Below, piece after piece: positions 40,210-51,033 of a stretch of DNA of 64,000 nucleotides. The stretch is from Nitratireductor sp. GISD-1A_MAKvit. Its GTDB lineage: Bacteria; Pseudomonadota; Alphaproteobacteria; Rhizobiales; Rhizobiaceae. Below the pieces are notes generated by a model. The model saw only the letters and a list, made by a program, of their open reading frames with translations. It had not been told where the DNA came from and did no database searches. The stretch spans positions 757,501 through 821,500 of the forward strand of contig NZ_CP161920.1 in assembly GCF_040819555.1 (NCBI RefSeq), written 5' to 3'. A program made the position numbers and the translations under genes. Position 1 is the stretch's first letter, and every line of letters begins with the position of its first letter.

Positions 40210-41849
40210 GGAATCTCCTTGCCGAGACGGTCGGCGATGAACATCAATGCAAGACACAGAAGCCCCAGGAAGAGGGCGAGGCCGGCGGCGTCGGCCGTGC
40301 GGTAGCTGCCCATGCGCTGCAAAAGGAGATAGGGCAGGGTCTGGACCTGATCGGAGCCGAACAGTGCTATGACGCCTAGATCGCCCAGCGAGAGGGCGGC
40401 GGCGAAGGCGAGCGCGGTTGCGGCAGGTTGCCTGAGCGCCGGCCAGTCGACAAGCCGCAGCCTGCTCCAGCCGGTGATGCCAAGCGACAGGCACAGCCTT
40501 TCATGGCGGGCGCTCGCTGCGTCATAGGCCGGGCGGATGGCGCGGATGGCAAAGGGCATTGCCATCACCGCATTGACCGTGACGACCATGGCCGGTGCAA
40601 AGGCAAAGACATTGCCCACATGGCGCAGGAGGATGAACCAGCCCGCGCCGATCACCAAAGGCGGGATGATCAGCACCATGGCGGCACCGCTGTCCGTTGC
40701 ACGCTCGAGCAGGGTTGCAGGCAGGGCGCCGCGCTTCAGTTCCAGAGCACGGCGGGCCGCGACCAGCGCCAGAGACAGGACAAGGCACAAAACAGCGGAG
40801 AGACCAGCGAAGACCAGGCTGGTGGTTGTGGCCGAAAAGACCGCGCTCTCAGTGGCAAGGCGTCCAAGGTCGGCCTTGAGCCCAGCAAGGACCGTCGCCG
40901 CCATTGGCCCTGCAACGAAGGCGACTCCAACGAGAATGAGCATTGCATTGAAAATGGATTCGGCAGGTGTGTGCCACACGATGCGGCGCGGCGCTACCGG
41001 CAGGTTGGCGTCGCCGCTGAAGGAAGCGCCGAGACGACGCATCGCCAGAACGATGCTGCCGGCCAGTGTCACCTGAATGAGGGTCAGAACCAACGCTCTT
41101 GCAGGGTCGAAATCGAAACGCAATGCCTGATAGATCGCAACCTCCAGCGTGGTCGCGCGCGGACCCCCGCCAAGCAGCAACACAATGGTGAAGGACGTGA
41201 CGCACAGCATGAAAACCAGCCCGGCAATGCCGGGCAGCGCAGCGCGCATGGCTGGCCATTCCAGAAACCGGAACGAGGCACGTGCGCCTATGCCAAGCTG
41301 GGCTGCAAGCCGCCACTGGTCTGTCGGCACACTTTCCAGAGCGTTCAGGAAAAGCCGTGTTGCGAGCGGCAGGTTGAAGAAGACGTGGGCGACCAGAATG
41401 CCCGATAGGCCATAGATACCGGGCCAGTGTTCGTTGAAGGCGACCGACAGGAATGGCGCAAAGAAGCCGGCGCGGCCATAGAGCGCGAGCACGCCAAGGG
41501 CCGCCACGATGGCGGGCAGTGCAAGCGGCACGGCAAACAGGCGCAGGATGAAGGCACGGCCCGGAAAGCCCGGGTGCCGTGCCAGCGCACGTGCCAGAAG
41601 GATCGCAGGCAAGACAGAAAGCAGTGTCGACAGCAGAGCCTGCCAGAGCGTGAAGCGTGCAATGCGCAGCAGCCAGAGATCGAACGCTTCAAGCAAATCC
41701 GAGCCCTGGCTCGCCGCTTCCACGGCAAGGCCTGTGAAGGCCCCGCCGACAAGCACACCGACGGCGGCAAGCGCGACGCGCCCCGCTGTTATGCGTCTGT
41801 CCTTGGCTGGCACCCGGGTGCGCCTTAGCGGCTCATGACCGAAAGCCAC
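40206..41849 (-). CDS. thiP: Thiamine ABC transporter permease
   Basis: About 547 residues with twelve or so membrane segments in two homologous permease halves, each with an EAA-type loop ([16 protein letters not shown] and [16 protein letters not shown]). This doubled structure is characteristic of ThiP. The start is not certain: the GTG at 41849 overlaps the thiB end by 25 bases, while a GTG at 41813 has a better AAGG box. Confidence 0.9.
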   Translation of the reverse strand: MAFGHEPLRRTRVPAKDRRITAGRVALAAVGVLVGGAFTGLAVEAASQGSDLLEAFDLWLLRIARFTLWQALLSTLLSVLPAILLARALARHPGFPGRAFILRLFAVPLALPAIVAALGVLALYGRAGFFAPFLSVAFNEHWPGIYGLSGILVAHVFFNLPLATRLFLNALESVPTDQWRLAAQLGIGARASFRFLEWPAMRAALPGIAGLVFMLCVTSFTIVLLLGGGPRATTLEVAIYQALRFDFDPARALVLTLIQVTLAGSIVLAMRRLGASFSGDANLPVAPRRIVWHTPAESIFNAMLILVGVAFVAGPMAATVLAGLKADLGRLATESAVFSATTTSLVFAGLSAVLCLVLSLALVAARRALELKRGALPATLLERATDSGAAMVLIIPPLVIGAGWFILLRHVGNVFAFAPAMVVTVNAVMAMPFAIRAIRPAYDAASARHERLCLSLGITGWSRLRLVDWPALRQPAATALAFAAALSLGDLGVIALFGSDQVQTLPYLLLQRMGSYRTADAAGLALFLGLLCLALMFIADRLGKEIP

Positions 41850-42830
41850 TCATCGACCCACGCCTTCCTGTTTTCTGCCACCTCTTCGGGCGTGAATTCG
41901 AGCGTCTTTTCAGGCTTGACCAGGTCGTCGAAGACCGGGTTCAGTGGGCCGGAGGTTTCACCGGCGGGGAACATCCAGTTGGTTTCGGGAATGGCGTCCT
42001 GAAAGCCGGGTCCGGTCATGAAGGCAAGAAACCTTTCTGCCAGCGGGTTTTCGGCTCCGATGATTGTCTGCGCTGCCACTTCCACCTGCAGGTAGTGGCC
42101 TTCCGCAAAGCCGGCCGCCCTGTAGCGCTCCGTATTCTCGGCAATCCGGTGATAGGCGGGCGAGGTGGTGTAGGAGAGCACCATGGGAACCTCACCGCTG
42201 GTGAAAAGCCCATAGGCCCTCGCTCCAGCCGGGCGTCACGGTCAGGATATTATCCTGCAGGCGATCCCAGGCAGTGGCGGCCTCGTCTCCATAGACGGAC
42301 TTGACCCAGAGCAGTAGACCAAGCCCCGGAGTGGAGGTGCGGGGATCCTGTATGGCGATCTTCAAATCGCCATCGCTCTCGACCAGTTCCTTCAGGCTGG
42401 CCGGCGGCGTCTCGATCGCTTCGCTATCGTAGACGAAGGCGAAATAACCGTAGTCGAAGGGTACGAATGTGTCGTTCTCGAAGCCGCCCGGCACCTCCAC
42501 TTTGGCCATGTCTATGCCGTGGGGTGCAAAGAGGCCGGTCTCGCGCGCCTCGTGGATCAGATTGTTGTCGAGCCCGAGCACGATATCGGCCTTCGTCGAC
42601 TTGCCTTCAAGCCGCACACGGTTGAGCAGCGCCACGCCATCGGCCACCGAGACGAACTCCACGTCGCAACCGCATTCGGCCTCGAACGCTTTCTCGACCT
42701 GAGGGCCGGGACCCCAGTCCGAGGTGAAGCTTTCATAGGTGTAGACGGTGAGTTTGTCCTGCGCGAGCGCATGGCCGGAAAGGGCCAGCGTGCCGATCGC
42801 TAAGGTGGAAAGCAGGGTGGTGGTGCGCAT
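41825..42830 (-). CDS. thiB: Thiamine ABC transporter substrate-binding protein (frameshifted here)
   Basis: Periplasmic thiamine-binding protein. Signal peptide [20 protein letters not shown] ending ALA, then [18 protein letters not shown] and the paired Cys in [10 protein letters not shown]. The frame breaks at GAGGGCCTATG (CCC on the plus strand, 42217-42219). Reading GAGGCCTATG gives [20 protein letters not shown] and a 334-residue ThiB ending [14 protein letters not shown] before the ATG. First gene of the operon, controlled by the TPP riboswitch. Confidence 0.9.
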
Positions 42831-42882
42831 CTGCGCCTCCTTTTTTCTGGTTCGGGAATGAGGCGCTGTCTGAAAAGCGTCT

Positions 42883-42973
42883 AATCCCTCCGCCGGTACA
42901 AACCGGATCAGGTTCGGCGGGTTGGCAGGGTTCCCCCAAAGCCTCTCAGCCGACATTGCGCCGGCACCCCGTT
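42883..42973 (-). promoter_or_regulatory. TPP (THI-box) riboswitch upstream of thiBPQ
   Basis: On the minus strand the conserved parts appear in order: GGGGTGCC, GGCTGAGAGG, AACCCGCCGAACCTGATC, then CCGGTTTGTACCGG and GGAGGGA. These are the pyrophosphate and pyrimidine sensor helices of the TPP aptamer. It ends about 50 bases before the thiB start, so thiamine pyrophosphate would switch off the transporter, probably at translation. Confidence 0.95.
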
Positions 42974-43074
42974 AGAGCGACCGGGAAAATAGGGCGCGGT
43001 GGGCTGCTCCGCAAGGGGGCGAATGGCGCGAACGCCGTTGGCGCTTGCGCGCCGGCATGATATGGGCCTCGCTC

Positions 43075-43722
43075 ATGAGCCGATTTACCCTTCTCCTAGG
43101 TGGAGACCTCACCCGCACACCGGCCCTTGATGCCGAAATTGCCGGCAGCCGCATCATTGCGGCGGATTCGGGCATGCGGCACGCCGCGCTGCTCGGCGTG
43201 AAGCCCGAGCTTTGGGTGGGGGATTTTGATTCCGTGCCCGATGGGCTGGAGGGCGCTGACCTCGATGTAGCGCGTCGTGCCTTCCCGGCGGAGAAAGACA
43301 TGACCGATGGAGAGATCGCAATTGCCGCGGCTCTGGAGGCCGGGGCGACGAGCATTTTGCTGGCGGGCGCTTTCGGAGGGGACCGGGCAGACCACATGTT
43401 CCTGCATTTTGCGCAGGTTCTGCAGCTATCGGAGCGCGGCATTGCAGCGAAGCTGACCAGCGGTGATCAGGAAGGCGTGCCGCTCGTTCCGGGTCGGTGC
43501 CACAGTTTCGACCTTGTCAACGGCACGTTGTTTTCCATCCTTGGTTTCTCAAAGCTTTCCGGCCTGAGCGTGGAAGGGGCCAGGTGGCCGCTTGATTCCG
43601 TGGAGGTACCCTTTGGATCGTCGCTGACGCTGTCCAACGTGGTGGACGGCAACCTTATGATAAGGCTGATGGACGGTCGGGCGCTTTTCATGGCGCATCT
43701 ACAGAATGATGGGGATGGATGA
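43075..43722 (+). CDS. thiN: Thiamine pyrophosphokinase
   Basis: 215 residues, converting thiamine to thiamine pyrophosphate. It has FTLLLGGDLTRTP, ADSGMRHAALLGVKPELWVG, GDFDSV, and KDMTDGEIAIAAALEAGA with GAFGGDRADHMF. Divergent from the thiamine importer, which makes a compact uptake-and-activation locus. The ATG at 43075 starts the conserved region; a TTG at 43045 in frame is less likely. Confidence 0.93.
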   Translation: MSRFTLLLGGDLTRTPALDAEIAGSRIIAADSGMRHAALLGVKPELWVGDFDSVPDGLEGADLDVARRAFPAEKDMTDGEIAIAAALEAGATSILLAGAFGGDRADHMFLHFAQVLQLSERGIAAKLTSGDQEGVPLVPGRCHSFDLVNGTLFSILGFSKLSGLSVEGARWPLDSVEVPFGSSLTLSNVVDGNLMIRLMDGRALFMAHLQNDGDG

Positions 43723-43725
43723 ACG

Positions 43726-45537
43726 ATGGCGCCGCCTCTTTTAAAGCTGGATGACATTCGGCTCACTTTCGGTGGCACACCGTTGCTTGCCGGTGCCTCA
43801 TTGATGGTCGGCCCCGGCGAAAGGCTTGCGCTGGTCGGGCGCAACGGGTCCGGCAAGTCCACGCTGCTGAAAATCGCCGCCGGGCTTGTGGAGCCGCAGG
43901 AGGGCGAAATCTTCCGCCAGCCGAAGGCAACCGTGCGCTATTTGTCACAGACGCCCGACTGGCAGGGTTTTGCGACCGTACGCGCCTATGTGGAAGCGGG
44001 GCTCGGCCCGGCCGACGACATAAACCGCGTGGCGCTTGTTATCGATCGACTGGGACTGACCGGAGATGAAGACCCGGCGACACTTTCAGGCGGTGAGGCA
44101 CGGCGCGCGGCGCTTGCGCGCGTTCTTGCGCCGGAGCCGGATCTCCTGTTGCTTGATGAGCCGACCAACCATCTCGACCTCGCCACGATCGAGTGGCTCG
44201 AAGATGAATTGCAGCGCACGTCGTCTGCCCTTGTCACCATTTCGCATGACCGGCGCTTTCTGGAAAAAGTAAGCCGCGCAACCGTGTGGCTCGACCGGGG
44301 AGTGACGCGCCGGCTCGACAAGGGGTTTGCCCATTTCGAGGACTGGCGCGATCAGGTGCTCGAAGAAGAAGAGCGCGAGCAGCACAAGCTCGCCCGCAAG
44401 ATCGAGCGTGAAGAGCACTGGCTGCGCTACGGCGTCACCGCACGCCGAAAGCGCAATGTGCGCCGGCTGGGCGAGCTTCAGTCGCTGCGTGAAAAACACC
44501 GCAACCACCGCGGCGCGGAAGGCGTGGCGACCATGGCGGCCAGCGATGCCGCCGAATCCGGCAAGCTGGTCATCGAGGCAACGGGGCTCGCCAAAACCTA
44601 TGACGGATTGCAGGTGGTCAAGGATTTTTCCGCGCGCATCCTTCGTGGCGACCGGGTCGGCCTTGTCGGGCCCAATGGTGCCGGCAAGACCACATTGATC
44701 AATCTTCTGACAGGAAAGCTCGAGCCCGATGAGGGCTCACTGCGGCTCGGCGCCAATCTGGAGATAGCGCTCCTCGATCAGAAGCGGGCGCTTGACCCGC
44801 AGGAAACGCTCTCTCATTTTCTGACCGACGGGCGCGGCGACAGCGTCGTCGTCAATGGACAGGAACGGCATGTCGTTTCCTACATGAAGGATTTTCTCTT
44901 CAAGCCCGAGCAGGCACGCACGCCGATCCGCGAACTATCGGGCGGTGAACGCGCTCGGCTCGTTCTCGCTCGGCTTCTCTCGCGTCCGGCCAATCTGCTC
45001 GTGCTTGATGAGCCAACCAACGACCTCGATATGGAAACGCTCGATCTTCTGCAGGAGCTTGTAGAGAGTTTTCCCGGCACGGTGCTGCTTGTCAGCCATG
45101 ATCGTGATTTTCTCGACCGTACCGTGACGAGCACCATCGCGCCGGCTGGCGATGGCCGGTGGATCGAGTATGCGGGCGGCTATTCCGACATGATGGCGCA
45201 GCGAAAGGGCGAGGAGCTGGAGCGGCGCAAGGCGCGCACGGCCGAGCAGCAGAAGGTGAAGCCAGCCGGCAATGCGGGTGCACCGAAAACACCGTCGAAA
45301 AAGCTCTCCTACAAGCAGAAGTTTGCGCTGGAGACGCTGCCAGGGAAAATCGATGAGCTGGCTGACGAAATCACGGCTCTGGAAGAGAAACTCGCCGATC
45401 CGAACCTTTACACGCGCGATGCCGCCGCTTTTCAGCGCTTTTCCAAAGAGCTCGATGAAAAGCGTGCGAGCCGGGAGACGATGGAAGAGGAATGGCTGGA
45501 GCTCGAAATGCTGCGCGAGGAGATAGAGGGCGCGTAG
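43726..45537 (+). CDS. ABC-F family ATPase, Uup-like
   Basis: 603 residues with two ABC domains in one chain and no membrane part. Walker A sites are [17 protein letters not shown] and GPNGAGKTTLINLLTG, signatures TLSGGEARRAALARVLA and ELSGGERARLVLARLLS, Walker B LLLDEPTNHLDLATIEW and LVLDEPTNDLDMETL. A basic, helical C-terminal extension (about 510-603) is the Uup-type coiled coil. ABC-F proteins act on ribosomes or nucleic acids. It starts 3 bases after thiN. Confidence 0.92.
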   Translation: MAPPLLKLDDIRLTFGGTPLLAGASLMVGPGERLALVGRNGSGKSTLLKIAAGLVEPQEGEIFRQPKATVRYLSQTPDWQGFATVRAYVEAGLGPADDINRVALVIDRLGLTGDEDPATLSGGEARRAALARVLAPEPDLLLLDEPTNHLDLATIEWLEDELQRTSSALVTISHDRRFLEKVSRATVWLDRGVTRRLDKGFAHFEDWRDQVLEEEEREQHKLARKIEREEHWLRYGVTARRKRNVRRLGELQSLREKHRNHRGAEGVATMAASDAAESGKLVIEATGLAKTYDGLQVVKDFSARILRGDRVGLVGPNGAGKTTLINLLTGKLEPDEGSLRLGANLEIALLDQKRALDPQETLSHFLTDGRGDSVVVNGQERHVVSYMKDFLFKPEQARTPIRELSGGERARLVLARLLSRPANLLVLDEPTNDLDMETLDLLQELVESFPGTVLLVSHDRDFLDRTVTSTIAPAGDGRWIEYAGGYSDMMAQRKGEELERRKARTAEQQKVKPAGNAGAPKTPSKKLSYKQKFALETLPGKIDELADEITALEEKLADPNLYTRDAAAFQRFSKELDEKRASRETMEEEWLELEMLREEIEGA

Positions 45538-45605
45538 CAGCTCTTGTAGAAGGGCTCGAACCTCTCAAGGCTCCCTTCACTGCTCGCTAACCAGACTGGT
45601 TCAGA

Positions 45606-46556
45606 ATGCTCTGCATGGATCAGGATTTTCTCATTTCCGCAAAACCCGACCTCCAGAAGGCCCGTGCCGCATGGCTTGCCTCGCTGGCCGATGAGCGGCG
45701 TCTTTCAACGCTGACGGTCGATGCCTATGAGCGCGACACGCGGCAGTTTCTACAGTTTCTCACAGGGCATTGCGGCGAGGCACCGGGTCTCTCCGACATT
45801 GCCGAACTGCGCCCGGCGGACCTGCGCGCTTTTCTGGCGTTCCGGCGCGGCCGGGGAGCGGGAGCCCGCACGCTTGGGCGCGGGCTTGCCGGGGTGCGCT
45901 CTTTCTTGCGCGATCTGGAGCGGCGCGGCCTGGTGAACGCAGCGGCTGCAGCGGCGCTGAAGGCGCCACGCGCACCGCGCTCATTGCCCAAGCCGCTGAC
46001 GGCTGCTGATGCGCGCAAGGTCGCCTCAGGCGAGGGGCAGATGGCCGAAGAGCCATGGATCGCTGCACGAAATGCCGCCGTCTTCACGCTGCTTTATGGA
46101 GCGGGGCTCCGCATATCGGAGGCGCTGGGGCTTCTGGCGGGGCAGGCTGGGGAACTGCGCCAGGGTGCGCTCAGGATCGCCGGAAAGGGCGGCAAGACAA
46201 GGCTTGTTCCGGTACTGCCGGTATCCGCGGCGGCGGTCGCCGAGTATCAGCGTCTTTGCCCTTATCATCTGGAAGCGGGCAGCCCGCTTTTCCGCGGCGC
46301 GCGTGGCGGTGCTTTGCAGCCTGCCATCATTCAGCGTGAAATGAAGCGGATGCGCTCCGCTCTCAACCTGCCCGAAACGGCAACGCCGCATGCCCTCAGG
46401 CATTCCTTTGCGACGCATCTTCTCGGACGTGGCGGAGACCTTCGCGCGATACAGGAGCTGTTGGGCCATGCCAGCCTTTCCACCACGCAGGTCTACACCG
46501 GGGTGGACACCGCACGGCTCCTCGAAATCTACGATGCCTCCCACCCGCGGGCCTGA
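45606..46556 (+). CDS. xerC: Tyrosine recombinase XerC
   Basis: 316 residues. N-terminal SAM-like core-binding domain, then the catalytic domain with Arg in YGAGLRISEAL, the HALRHSFATHLL box and LGHASLSTTQVY carrying the nucleophile Tyr. With XerD it resolves chromosome dimers at dif. Next to a Uup-like gene and not near any mobile element, so a housekeeping Xer is much more likely than a phage integrase. The ATG at 45615 is an alternative start. Confidence 0.88.
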   Translation: MLCMDQDFLISAKPDLQKARAAWLASLADERRLSTLTVDAYERDTRQFLQFLTGHCGEAPGLSDIAELRPADLRAFLAFRRGRGAGARTLGRGLAGVRSFLRDLERRGLVNAAAAAALKAPRAPRSLPKPLTAADARKVASGEGQMAEEPWIAARNAAVFTLLYGAGLRISEALGLLAGQAGELRQGALRIAGKGGKTRLVPVLPVSAAAVAEYQRLCPYHLEAGSPLFRGARGGALQPAIIQREMKRMRSALNLPETATPHALRHSFATHLLGRGGDLRAIQELLGHASLSTTQVYTGVDTARLLEIYDASHPRA

Positions 46557-46623
46557 CAGCGTTGTGCGCAATTCGCAGGGGCTGATTAACAGTTTGGCCG
46601 TTTTTTACGGCTAGCGTGGCGCC

Positions 46624-47698
46624 ATGAAAACGCATGCAAGAGCCACCACCGCCGTCGAGCGGCTTGTCGATCGCCTGTTTTTCTGCGCGGCAGCTTTTCC
46701 GCTGCTGCTTCTGCTGGCGTTGTTCCTTGGTCTGATGATCGCGAAGCCGGCAAAGGCTGATGAGATTGTCTGCAGCGGAACAAATCTGCTGAAGGAACTT
46801 GCAGCGAAAAACCCGGCGGCGCTTGAGGAAGTTCGTCGCCAGGCGGCTGAAACGCCCAATGGCAAGGGGCTGCTGTGGCGGGTCGAAAAGGAGGGTGTTG
46901 CGCCGTCTTATCTTTTCGGCACCATGCATTTGAGCGACCCGCGCGTGGTCGCGATCCCGGCAAGAGCCCGCCAGGCGTTTGACGAGGCCCGACCGGGTGG
47001 TCATCGAGACAACCGACATTCTCGATCAGAGAAAAATGGCTGCCGCAATGTATCAGCGGCCAGACTTGATGATGTTCAGTGGCGATGAGACGCTGGCGGA
47101 TCACTTCAGTGCACAGGAGCAGAAGGTGGTGAGCGAGGCGCTGGCGGGACGCGGGGTTCCCTTTGCCAGTATCAAGAAGATGAAGCCGTGGATGCTGTTC
47201 TCCCTTGTGGCACTTCCCGTCTGTGAGCTGGACAGAAAAGAAGCCGGTGAACTGATACTCGATTTCGAACTTGCCCGGCAAGCTGATCACGCCGGAAAGG
47301 AGCTAATCGGGCTGGAAAGCGCAGTCGAGCAGCTGGAAGCCATGGCCTCGCTTCCGATGGAACTCCACATGCGGGGACTGGTCGAATCTCTGGCTCTCGG
47401 GGATGAGCTGGACAATGTGATGGAGACCATGATCGCGCTCTATACCGAGGGAGAGACGGCAATGTTCTGGCCGCTCGTCCAGGTGGCGTTTCCGCAGGAA
47501 GAGCAGACAGCAGCGGACTATGCCGCATTCGATCAGGCGATGATCAGGGTTCGCAATGGCACAATGGCCGAGCGGGCGCGACCGATCCTGAACGGCGGAA
47601 AGGCCTTCATTGCCGTGGGCGCCCTGCACCTGCCGGGAAAAGAAGGCCTGATCGAGCTTCTGCGGGAGGACGGGTTCACGGTCGACCTCGTCCAATAA
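46624..47698 (+). CDS. TraB/GumN family protein (frameshifted here)
   Basis: An N-terminal hydrophobic signal or anchor (PLLLLLALFLGLMIAKPAKA) and then the TraB/GumN fold: LWRVEKEGVAPSYLFGTMHL at the start and PILNGGKAFIAVGALHLPGK with GLIELLREDGFTV at the end. These carry the two conserved GxxH-type motifs that may bind metal. The frame breaks at GAGGCCCGACC (CCC at 46988-46990). With GGCC it reads FDEADRVVIETTDILDQ and gives 357 residues. Possibly a membrane-bound protease; function not proven. Confidence 0.85.
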
Positions 47699-47770
47699 AA
47701 TTATAGTTCCGGCTAATCGTTTGCATGTTATCGTCACAATGGCGTAGGAGACCTTCCCCGGAGGGCCGTC

Positions 47771-47971
47771 ATGCAGGACGACAAACATCAATGGAAGCAC
47801 CGACGTCAGCCTACCCGCTCAGAGGGAACGCGGGGCTTCGTGATCGGTGCGGTGGGAGCTGCGGTTCTCATACTGGTGTTCATGGCGCTTTTTGAAGGAG
47901 GCCTCTTTGACAGGCATGACCTTCAGCCTGATGCCATCTTCGATGGTGTTCCCACTGGCGACGGTGAATAG
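47771..47971 (+). CDS. Small single-pass membrane protein, hypothetical
   Basis: 66 residues: a charged N-terminus (QDDKHQWKHRRQPTRSEG), one hydrophobic helix (GFVIGAVGAAVLILVFMALF) and a short acidic tail. CGGAGGG lies 7 bases before the ATG and a terminator follows immediately, so it is probably a real gene. I do not recognise the family. Confidence 0.6.
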   Translation: MQDDKHQWKHRRQPTRSEGTRGFVIGAVGAAVLILVFMALFEGGLFDRHDLQPDAIFDGVPTGDGE

Positions 47972-47976
47972 AAAAA

Positions 47977-48003
47977 GCCCCGGAGCTTTCGTTCCGGGGC
48001 CTT
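47977..48003. terminator. Bidirectional terminator between the small membrane gene and lpd
   Basis: GCCCCGGA (47977-47984) and TCCGGGGC (47993-48000) with an A-run on the left and CTT on the right. It serves the plus-strand miniprotein and the TCA operon, whose last gene lpd ends at 48026. Confidence 0.75.
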
Positions 48004-48025
48004 CGATCACATCTCTTTTTTGCAA

Positions 48026-49438
48026 TCACATGTGGATTGGCTTGGCGAAGGTGGCGAGAGCCGCTTCCTTGACCGTTTCCGACATGGTCGGGTGGGCGTG
48101 GCAGGTGCGCGCCAGGTCTTCCGACGAGCCGCCAAATTCCATGAGGACAGCAGCCTCGTGGATCATCTCGCCAGCACCAAAGCCAACGATGTGAACGCCC
48201 AGAACGCGATCGGTCTTCTTGTCGGCAAGCACCTTCACGAAGCCGTCCGTCTTCAGCATGGAGCGTGCACGGCCATTGGCCGAGAAAGGGAATTTGCCGG
48301 CGTTGTATTCCACGCCAGCCTTTTTCAGCTCTTCCTCGGTCTTGCCGACTGAAGCGACCTCCGGGCTGGTGTAGACCACCCCGGGGATAACGTCATAGTT
48401 CACATGCCCGGCCTGACCGGCCAGGATCTCGGCCACGGCAACGCCTTCATCCTCGGCCTTGTGCGCAAGCATCGGCCCGGCGATTACGTCACCAATGGCG
48501 TAGACGCCCTCGACATTGGTCTTGAAATGCCCGTCTGTCTTCACGCGGCCACGCTCATCCAGCTCCACGCCGACAGCATCCAGGCCGAGGCCTTCCGTGT
48601 AGGGTTTGCGGCCGGTGGCAATCAGAACCACGTCTGCTTCGACGGTCTCGGCGTCTCCGCCCTTTGCCGGCTCAAAGGTCACCTTCGCGCCCTTGCCGGC
48701 CTTGGCCACATCCGTGACCTTTGCACCGAGCTTGAACGCGAAGCCCTGTTTGCCGAGCATGCGCTGGAATTGCTTCGCCACCTCGCCGTCCATGCCGCCG
48801 AGGATGGTGTCGAGATATTCGACCACGGTTACCTTCGCGCCTAGACGGGCCCAAACGGAGCCAAGTTCGAGACCGATCACGCCGCCGCCGACAACCACCA
48901 TGCGCTCCGGCACTTTGGAAAGCTCCAGAGCGCCGGTGGAGGAGACGATCACCTTTTCGTCGAACTTCACATCGACGCCGGGAATGCCGGCCACATCGGA
49001 GCCGGTGGCGATGACGATGTTCTTCGTCTCGACAGTCTGTTCCTTGCCGTCGTCGCCTTTCACGCTCACCTTGCCTTTGCCAGCAATGCTGCCAAAGCCG
49101 CGAAGGACATCGATCTTGTTCTTCTTCATCAGAAAGTCGAGGCCCTTGGTGTTCTGCTCGACCGTCTTGACGCGGTGCTCCATCATCTTCTTGAGGTTGA
49201 GCTTGGGTTTGCCCACCTCGACGCCGAGATCGGCGAGGCCATGGCCTGCCTCTTCGAACATTTCCGTGGCGTGCAGCAGCGCCTTGGAGGGGATGCAGCC
49301 GACATTGACGCAGGTGCCGCCATGGGTCGGCAGTTTCTCGACCACGGCCGTCTTGAGGCCAAGCTGCGCCGCTTTGATGGCGCACACATAGCCGCCGGGT
49401 CCGGTGCCGATCACGACGAGATCATAGGTGTTGGACAT
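48026..49438 (-). CDS. lpdA: Dihydrolipoyl dehydrogenase (E3)
   Basis: 470 residues, FAD-dependent. It reoxidises the lipoyl groups of SucB. FAD-binding [17 protein letters not shown], redox pair in [20 protein letters not shown]-binding [15 protein letters not shown], and the C-terminal His-Glu pair in [14 protein letters not shown]. Last gene of the mdh-suc operon, 32 bases after sucB, so this E3 is probably the one of the oxoglutarate dehydrogenase complex. Confidence 0.96.
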   Translation of the reverse strand: MSNTYDLVVIGTGPGGYVCAIKAAQLGLKTAVVEKLPTHGGTCVNVGCIPSKALLHATEMFEEAGHGLADLGVEVGKPKLNLKKMMEHRVKTVEQNTKGLDFLMKKNKIDVLRGFGSIAGKGKVSVKGDDGKEQTVETKNIVIATGSDVAGIPGVDVKFDEKVIVSSTGALELSKVPERMVVVGGGVIGLELGSVWARLGAKVTVVEYLDTILGGMDGEVAKQFQRMLGKQGFAFKLGAKVTDVAKAGKGAKVTFEPAKGGDAETVEADVVLIATGRKPYTEGLGLDAVGVELDERGRVKTDGHFKTNVEGVYAIGDVIAGPMLAHKAEDEGVAVAEILAGQAGHVNYDVIPGVVYTSPEVASVGKTEEELKKAGVEYNAGKFPFSANGRARSMLKTDGFVKVLADKKTDRVLGVHIVGFGAGEMIHEAAVLMEFGGSSEDLARTCHAHPTMSETVKEAALATFAKPIHM

Positions 49439-49470
49439 GGGTCTTCAGCCTTCTTCTGCTCGGTGATCGC

Positions 49471-51012
49471 CTAGAGGTCGAGGACCAGACGTTCGGGATC
49501 CTCAAGCACATCCTTGATGCGCACGAGGAAGGTCACGGCTTCCTTGCCGTCCACGATGCGGTGATCGTAGGAGAGGGCGAGATACATCATCGGGCGGATG
49601 ACCACCTGACCGCCGACCGCCATCGGCCGCTCCTGGATCTTGTGCATGCCCAGAATGCCCGACTGCGGGGCGTTCAGGATCGGGGTCGACATCAGCGAGC
49701 CATAGACGCCGCCATTGGAGATGGTGAAGGTGCCGCCCTGCATGTCGGCCATGGAAAGCTTGCCGTCACGTGCAGCGAGACCCAGGCGACCGATTTCCTT
49801 CTCCACCTCGGCGATCGACATCTGGTCGGCATCGCGCACCACCGGCACGACGAGACCGCGGTCAGTGCCGACGGCAACTCCGATATGGCAGAAGTTCTTG
49901 TAGATGATGTCCGTTCCATCAATCTCGGCATTAACAGCCGGGATTTCCTGCAGCGCGTGGCACACGGCCTTGGTGAAAAAGCCCATGAAGCCAAGCTTCA
50001 CGCCATGCTTCTTCTCGAAGAGCTCCTTGTACTTCTTGCGCATCTCCATCACCGCCGTCATGTCCACCTCGTTGAAGGTGGTGAGCATGGCAGCAGTGTC
50101 CTGCGCATCCTTCAGGCGGCGCGCGATGGTCTGGCGCAGGCGCGTCATCTTCACGCGCTCTTCGCGGTTCTCGTCCTCGGCCGGAGAGGCGGGGCGAGCC
50201 GCCTTGGGCTTTTCAGCCGGTGAACTCGGTGCACTGCCTTCAAGCGCTGCGAGCACATCGCCCTTAAGCACCTGGCCACCCTTGCCGGAGCCGGCAACGT
50301 CAGAGGCTTTCATGCCCTTTTCGGTCATCATCTTCTGTGCGGAGGGTGCGGGCGGACGTCCGCCATCGTCATCCTTCTTCGCCGCGGGGGCTTCCTTCTC
50401 GGCCGGCTTGTCGCCCTTGGAAGCTGCCGCTCCGGCAGATGCACCCTGTTCAATGCGCAAAAGCAGTGCGCCCACCTCGACCTCGTCGCCCGATCCAACC
50501 ACCATCTCGGTGATCACGCCGTCAACCGGCGACATCACTTCCTGGGCGGCCTTGTCGGTCTCGAGCTCAAGAATGGCTTCATCGGTTTTCACCGCGTCGC
50601 CGACCTTCTTGTAGATCTCGCCGACTTCGGCTTCGGTGACGGATTCGCCCGCCGATGGAACATTCACCTCGACGATTTTTCCGCCGCCGGCCATGGTTGC
50701 CTCCTGGGTTTCTTCATTGCCGGACGTTTTCTCACCGGCCTGACTGGTTTCTGGTTTTGCTTTGCCGGCGCCATCGCCTGCGGCAATCATGCCGAGAAGC
50801 GCGCCGACTTCGACGGTTTCGCCTTCCTGAACGGCGATCTCATCGAGTGTGCCGGCAGCGGGTGCAGGCACCTCGATGGAAACCTTGTCGGTTTCCAGCT
50901 CGACGATCGGCTCATCGGTGGCGATCGTGTCGCCCACCGATTTCATCCAGCGGGCGATGGTTGCCTCGGTCACGGACTCGCCCAGTGTGGGAACCCGAAT
51001 CTCGGTCGCCAT
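49471..51012 (-). CDS. sucB: Dihydrolipoyllysine succinyltransferase (E2) with two lipoyl domains
   Basis: 513 residues, about 100 longer than a usual rhizobial SucB. Lipoyl domain 1 has the acceptor Lys43 (ETDKVSIEV), domain 2 has Lys154 (ETDKAAQEV). Then come a Pro/Ala linker, the E1/E3-binding domain ([20 protein letters not shown]) and the catalytic core with the active-site His in [13 protein letters not shown]. An internal ATG at codon 107 (minus strand 50694-50692) has a strong AGGAGG box 5 bases upstream and would start a normal one-lipoyl SucB of 407 residues. It transfers the succinyl group to CoA. Confidence 0.94.
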   Translation of the reverse strand: MATEIRVPTLGESVTEATIARWMKSVGDTIATDEPIVELETDKVSIEVPAPAAGTLDEIAVQEGETVEVGALLGMIAAGDGAGKAKPETSQAGEKTSGNEETQEATMAGGGKIVEVNVPSAGESVTEAEVGEIYKKVGDAVKTDEAILELETDKAAQEVMSPVDGVITEMVVGSGDEVEVGALLLRIEQGASAGAAASKGDKPAEKEAPAAKKDDDGGRPPAPSAQKMMTEKGMKASDVAGSGKGGQVLKGDVLAALEGSAPSSPAEKPKAARPASPAEDENREERVKMTRLRQTIARRLKDAQDTAAMLTTFNEVDMTAVMEMRKKYKELFEKKHGVKLGFMGFFTKAVCHALQEIPAVNAEIDGTDIIYKNFCHIGVAVGTDRGLVVPVVRDADQMSIAEVEKEIGRLGLAARDGKLSMADMQGGTFTISNGGVYGSLMSTPILNAPQSGILGMHKIQERPMAVGGQVVIRPMMYLALSYDHRIVDGKEAVTFLVRIKDVLEDPERLVLDL

Positions 51013-51033
51013 GTCGTTTTTCTCCGTCGCTTG

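Noticed and set aside
45606..46556. Tyrosine recombinase as a mobile-element integrase
   Set aside because: Sequence and length fit XerC. There are no att repeats, no tRNA and no cargo or phage genes around it.
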